Below, piece after piece: positions 7,152 through 9,145 of a stretch of DNA of 9,145 bases (positions are counted from its first letter, which is position 1; every line of letters begins with the position of its first letter). The notes beneath the pieces were generated by a model. The model did no database searches. It worked only from the letters and a program-made list of their open reading frames with translations, and had not been told where the DNA came from. A program made the translations under genes and the position numbers. The stretch is from Rhodobacteraceae bacterium UBA3087. GTDB taxonomy: Bacteria > Pseudomonadota > Alphaproteobacteria > Rhodobacterales > Rhodobacteraceae. The DNA lies in NCBI GenBank assembly GCA_002367285.1, contig DFBF01000062.1:1-9145 (forward strand), written 5' to 3'.

Positions 7152-7768
7152 CTGGCCCGGCTTGACCGGCGTGACCACCGTATCGTCGATCAGATCGCCC
7201 GACAGGGTAAACCCGGACTGTGTCCTGCGGGTTTCCAACGTGAAGGTGATTGAGCTCTGCGCCTCGCATTCACCCGAGAACCAGGCATCCTGGTCCGAGG
7301 TCCTGACCAGGGTCACGACCGCATAGATCTGGCTGCCGTCCTCGAGAGTGGCGACGTTGTCATAGATGACGCTGTCACCAGCCTGCGCGTTGTTGTTGCC
7401 CGACGCGGTTTCGCTGCCCGCGCGCACGTTGTTGATGTCCTGCGCCACCGGGGTTGCGTCCAGGCCCGGTCCCGTCACACCGACGCCCGTGCGCCATACA
7501 GGATGTCATCGCCCGCGTGCCATCAATCAGGTCATCGCCGCCCGATCCCGCGATTTGGTCCTGACCGCCAAGGCCCGTGATCGTATCATTGTCCGCTGTA
7601 CCCAGCAGGCTGTCATTGTTGGACGCACCTGTGATCGCCGCCATGAAAAGCCCCCCCAAGGTCATAAAACTGGTCAAAATCGGCCTGTGTGGCAGCAAAC
7701 CGTTCACACACTGGGCACGTGCTGCACTGCGGCGCGCGAAGGGGAGAATTTGATCAACGTGGTCATAA

Positions 7769-7784
7769 CGCGGAGATTTCCGCG
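7769..7784. promoter_or_regulatory. Small perfect palindrome, possible operator or stem
   Basis: CGCGGA-GATT-TCCGCG, a 6-bp stem with a 4-base loop. It lies 125 bases upstream of the start of the middle RTX-Hint gene, after the T-rich terminator of the right-hand gene. It could be a protein-binding site or part of the termination region; nothing in the sequence decides. Confidence 0.3.
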
Positions 7785-7812
7785 ACAAGGCGCCAAATCG
7801 GGCCCAAAACGA

Positions 7813-7844
7813 AAACAATCCCGCAGCTTCCCGCGGGATTGTTT
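7813..7844 (-). terminator. Rho-independent terminator with T-rich tail
   Basis: A perfect 12-bp inverted repeat: AAACAATCCCGC (7813-7824), an 8-base loop, GCGGGATTGTTT (7833-7844). Read on the - strand the stem is followed by TCGTTTTG, so with the stem's own TTT it gives a T-rich tail, as expected for a terminator of the gene ending at 7981. It is 136 bases beyond that stop. The T-rich end of the other arm may let it also work weakly on the + strand. Confidence 0.75.
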
Positions 7845-7945
7845 CTGTAACCGAAACACTGGGATCGACGCATGACAGCGCCCGACCCACAAGCGCGACT
7901 CGGTGTTTCCCGTGGCGAAGGCAGCCCACCCTCGCGTCAGGGAAT

Positions 7946-7973
7946 GGCCCGCCGGAATTAACCCCGGCGGGCC
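7946..7973 (-). terminator. GC-rich hairpin directly after the right-hand RTX-Hint gene
   Basis: A perfect 10-bp inverted repeat: GGCCCGCCGG (7946-7955), an 8-base loop, CCGGCGGGCC (7964-7973). On the - strand it begins 7 bases after the stop codon at 7983-7981. No T run follows, only ATTCC. It may act as a first terminator or as a 3' stabilising stem, with the T-tailed hairpin at 7813-7844 as a second stop. Confidence 0.65.
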
Positions 7974-7980
7974 CGCTGCA

Positions 7981-8562
7981 TTACTTGACCAGCATCTTCG
8001 CTTCGTGTGCCTTCAGCGTGCGACGCGCGGCGGTATAATCTTCGATGCCTTCGGCTGTTTCCAGCTGCGGGAACAGTTCAAAGATTTCGTTGCGCTGTGC
8101 GTTGCCGATGCCCTTGAGCGAGTAGTCACCCGGCTGGAAGCTTTCGGTCCAGGCCCCGTCCGACAGAACCACTTCGTGGTGATCGAACATGAAGTGGATA
8201 TAGGTCGTACCCATTGTATCCACGCGGTGAATGCCCTTGTTGTCGACCAGGTGCTTGGCGCTGACCAGAACTTCGCGTTCCTCAAAGTACAGCGCAGTGC
8301 GATCATTGGCGACCAGAACACGGTGGTTCGGGCTGACCAGCATGTCACGTTCCGGCAGACCATTGCCCAGCGATCCGGCCTGGATCAGCACCGGTTTCAG
8401 GTGCTTGTTGGCTTCCAGCGCCTTCCAGTCCATCCCCTTGTGACCGACCCAGCGAATTTCCTGGATGCCGTTGTCACGGGTGATAACGCGATCACCTTCC
8501 TCCAGCTCCTCGACCAAACGCTCGCCTTTCGGGGTCGCGATCTTGGTGCCAGGGGTAAAGCA
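7981..8562 (-). repeat. Duplicated Hint block, right copy
   Basis: Partner of 6210-6791: equal length (582 bases), same orientation, 1771 bases apart. This copy has GAA where the left one has the TAA stop. Recombination between the copies would delete the intergenic region and fuse the genes. Confidence 0.85.
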
Positions 8563-9145
8563 GGGCACGATTTCCTCGATCTCGGTGAAATCGAGCGTGC
8601 CGGTCACATTGCCGTCGGTGTCATAGTAGGTGACGAAACCGTCGGTGCCGTTGCCGTTGCTGTCAGGCCCGGTGTGGGTGACTTTCAGGCTACCGCCCGG
8701 TTCAGTCGAGCCGGTCAGATCCAGAACATCCCAGTCATCGCCAGCCGCGCCGCCGTCAACCGTGTCCCCGGCGTTGTTGTTCGTGAACGTGTCACGATCC
8801 GCACCACCCGACAGGGTGTCGTTGCCCCGGCCACCATCAATCTGGTCGGCACCAGCGCCGCCGTCGACGGTGTCGTCTTCGCCACCAGCTGAGATAACAT
8901 CGTCGCCGTCGCCACCCAACAAGGTGTCGATGCCCGAGGTGCCCAGCAAGGTGTCGTCACCTTCACCACCATCGATAAAGTCGCCACCCGAGCCACCATC
9001 GAGATGGTCGTCGCCCGCACCACCATAAATGGTGTCCGTGCCACGACCGCCGTCAATCGTGTCATCCTCGGTGCCACCGTCAATGAAGTCAGCGCCGTCG
9101 CCACCTTCGATGATGTCGTCACCCTGGCCACCGATCAGCGTGTCC
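7981..9145 (-). CDS. RTX calcium-binding protein with C-terminal Hint_2 domain (5' end beyond window)
   Basis: The frame is open from the right edge to the TAA at 7983-7981, giving 387 residues; no start is visible, so the N-terminus lies outside the window. Roughly the first 118 visible residues are at least 13 RTX nonapeptides (for example DTLIGGQGD, DFIDGGEGD, DTLLGGDGD), which bind calcium in secreted proteins. Then come DWDVLDLTGSTEPGGS, a short beta-rich linker, and a complete Hint_2 domain of 193 residues to the stop. It opens with CFTPGT (Cys codon 8562-8560) and includes GDRVITRDNGIQEIRW, SPNHRVLVANDR with the conserved histidine, YIHFMFDHHEVV and ESFQPGD. The tail ends RRTLKAHEAKMLVK. 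RTX proteins are normally exported by a type I system; no exporter gene is visible here. Whether the Hint domain cleaves or splices is inferred only. Two terminators follow. Confidence 0.92.
   Translation of the reverse strand, partial: DTLIGGQGDDIIEGGDGADFIDGGTEDDTIDGGRGTDTIYGGAGDDHLDGGSGGDFIDGGEGDDTLLGTSGIDTLLGGDGDDVISAGGEDDTVDGGAGADQIDGGRGNDTLSGGADRDTFTNNNAGDTVDGGAAGDDWDVLDLTGSTEPGGSLKVTHTGPDSNGNGTDGFVTYYDTDGNVTGTLDFTEIEEIVPCFTPGTKIATPKGERLVEELEEGDRVITRDNGIQEIRWVGHKGMDWKALEANKHLKPVLIQAGSLGNGLPERDMLVSPNHRVLVANDRTALYFEEREVLVSAKHLVDNKGIHRVDTMGTTYIHFMFDHHEVVLSDGAWTESFQPGDYSLKGIGNAQRNEIFELFPQLETAEGIEDYTAARRTLKAHEAKMLVK
8791..9145 (-). repeat. RTX nonapeptide array, 27-bp period
   Basis: Consecutive nine-residue units with the core GGxGxD, for example DIIEGGDGA, DFIDGGTED, DTIDGGRGT, DTIYGGAGD, DHLDGGSGG, DFIDGGEGD, DTLLGTSGI, DTLLGGDGD, DVISAGGED, DTVDGGAGA, DQIDGGRGN and DTLSGGADR. 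The array reaches the window edge, so its full length is unknown. At DNA level it is a degenerate 27-bp tandem repeat; units have diverged mostly at codon third positions and at the variable residues. Confidence 0.92.

Larger units (their letters stand above)
6210..7644 (-). pseudogene. RTX-Hint_2 protein gene, broken by a nonsense codon and frameshifts
   Basis: Read from the ATG at 7644 this starts as an RTX protein: MAAITGASNNDSLLGTADN followed by GLGGQDQIAGSGGDDLIDG. After about 7520 the frame is lost. GDDILYG appears in a second frame (7513-7493), and from about 7490 a third frame continues with DATPVAQDINN. That frame gives a roughly 100-residue non-repetitive stretch, a second block of RTX repeats (7151-7011), the linker VDVLDLTGS and the Hint domain opening with CFTPGT (Cys codon at 6791-6789). 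A TAA at 6689-6687 then interrupts the Hint domain after TRDNGIQ; the same frame carries on as IRWIGSK to ARMLKG and the TGA at 6212-6210. The intact paralogue has GAA at that place. From cysteine to stop both have exactly 193 codons, about 137 identical. Sequencing error cannot be excluded for the lesions. If intact, it would be a secreted calcium-binding protein with a self-processing domain. Confidence 0.82.
7645..7980. other. Intergenic region between the two RTX-Hint genes
   Basis: 336 bases without a credible gene; the frame open across it on the - strand upstream of 7644 has no resemblance to anything I know and no repeat pattern. It contains two strong hairpins belonging to the end of the right-hand gene and a small palindrome, listed separately. 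The remainder, 7645-7768, should hold the promoter and leader of the middle gene. Before the ATG at 7644 there is a run of seven G (7651-7657 read on the - strand), a possible but unusual ribosome site. I see no clear -35/-10 pair. Confidence 0.5.

Noticed and set aside
7645..7929. An N-terminal extension of the middle RTX gene in the open frame upstream of 7644
   Set aside because: It runs through both the palindrome and the terminator hairpin, shows no RTX pattern or signal peptide, and the MAAITGASNND start fits a usual RTX N-terminus.
7903..8892. A 329-codon open frame on the + strand opposite the right-hand RTX-Hint gene
   Set aside because: It lies antisense to a gene with clear RTX and Hint motifs and shows no family resemblance of its own. 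Long antisense frames are common in G+C-rich DNA.
8791..9145. Possible CRISPR-like or satellite DNA because of the regular 27-base spacing
   Set aside because: The units are degenerate, have no spacers and translate as GGxGxD nonapeptides, so the periodicity comes from protein repeats.

Overview
The window looks like chromosomal DNA of a marine alphaproteobacterium, most likely a Rhodobacterales (Roseobacter-group) species. This is inferred from the high G+C content and strong G/C third-position bias, from the pairing of a branched-chain-type ABC permease with an 800-residue dimethylglycine-dehydrogenase-like flavoprotein, and from several RTX/Hint_2 proteins, a combination typical of that group. 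No species can be named from the sequence alone.

Left half (1-5321, + strand): a tightly packed catabolic operon. It begins inside a LivH-type permease gene already running at the window edge. This overlaps by ATGA a LivM-type permease gene. A 93-bp gap with a perfect 12-bp hairpin follows, then a DAO-GcvT fusion flavoprotein with a strong AGGAGG ribosome site. That gene overlaps by ATGA a MobA/MocA-like nucleotidyltransferase. The two permeases would form the membrane channel of an importer whose ATPases and binding protein must lie outside the window. The flavoprotein probably oxidatively demethylates an N-methylated amine or amino acid brought in by that importer and passes the one-carbon unit to tetrahydrofolate. 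The nucleotidyltransferase is the last gene and its link to the others is unclear.

Right half (5318-9145, all - strand): three related genes carrying Hint_2 (hedgehog/intein-type) domains, arranged head to tail and convergent with the operon (stop codons overlap by 4 bp). The gene nearest the operon is short, has no RTX repeats, and has lost the catalytic cysteine. The middle one is an RTX-Hint gene broken by a TAA inside the Hint domain and by reading-frame damage after its first RTX repeats. The third is intact as far as visible, has at least 13 RTX nonapeptides followed by a complete Hint domain with its cysteine, and runs off the right edge. From the catalytic cysteine to the stop codon, the middle and third genes have exactly the same length (193 codons) and about 137 identical residues by hand alignment, so they are close duplicates, one of them decaying.

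The intergenic stretch 7645-7980 holds two strong hairpins behind the third gene, one with a T-rich tail on the - strand, plus a small palindrome. I see no rRNA, tRNA, CRISPR array, insertion sequence or phage gene. The most notable items are the graded series of Hint paralogues (intact, interrupted, cysteine-less), the Hint domain at the C-terminus of proteins expected to use type I secretion, and the pairing of the permease/demethylase operon with a MocA-like gene.
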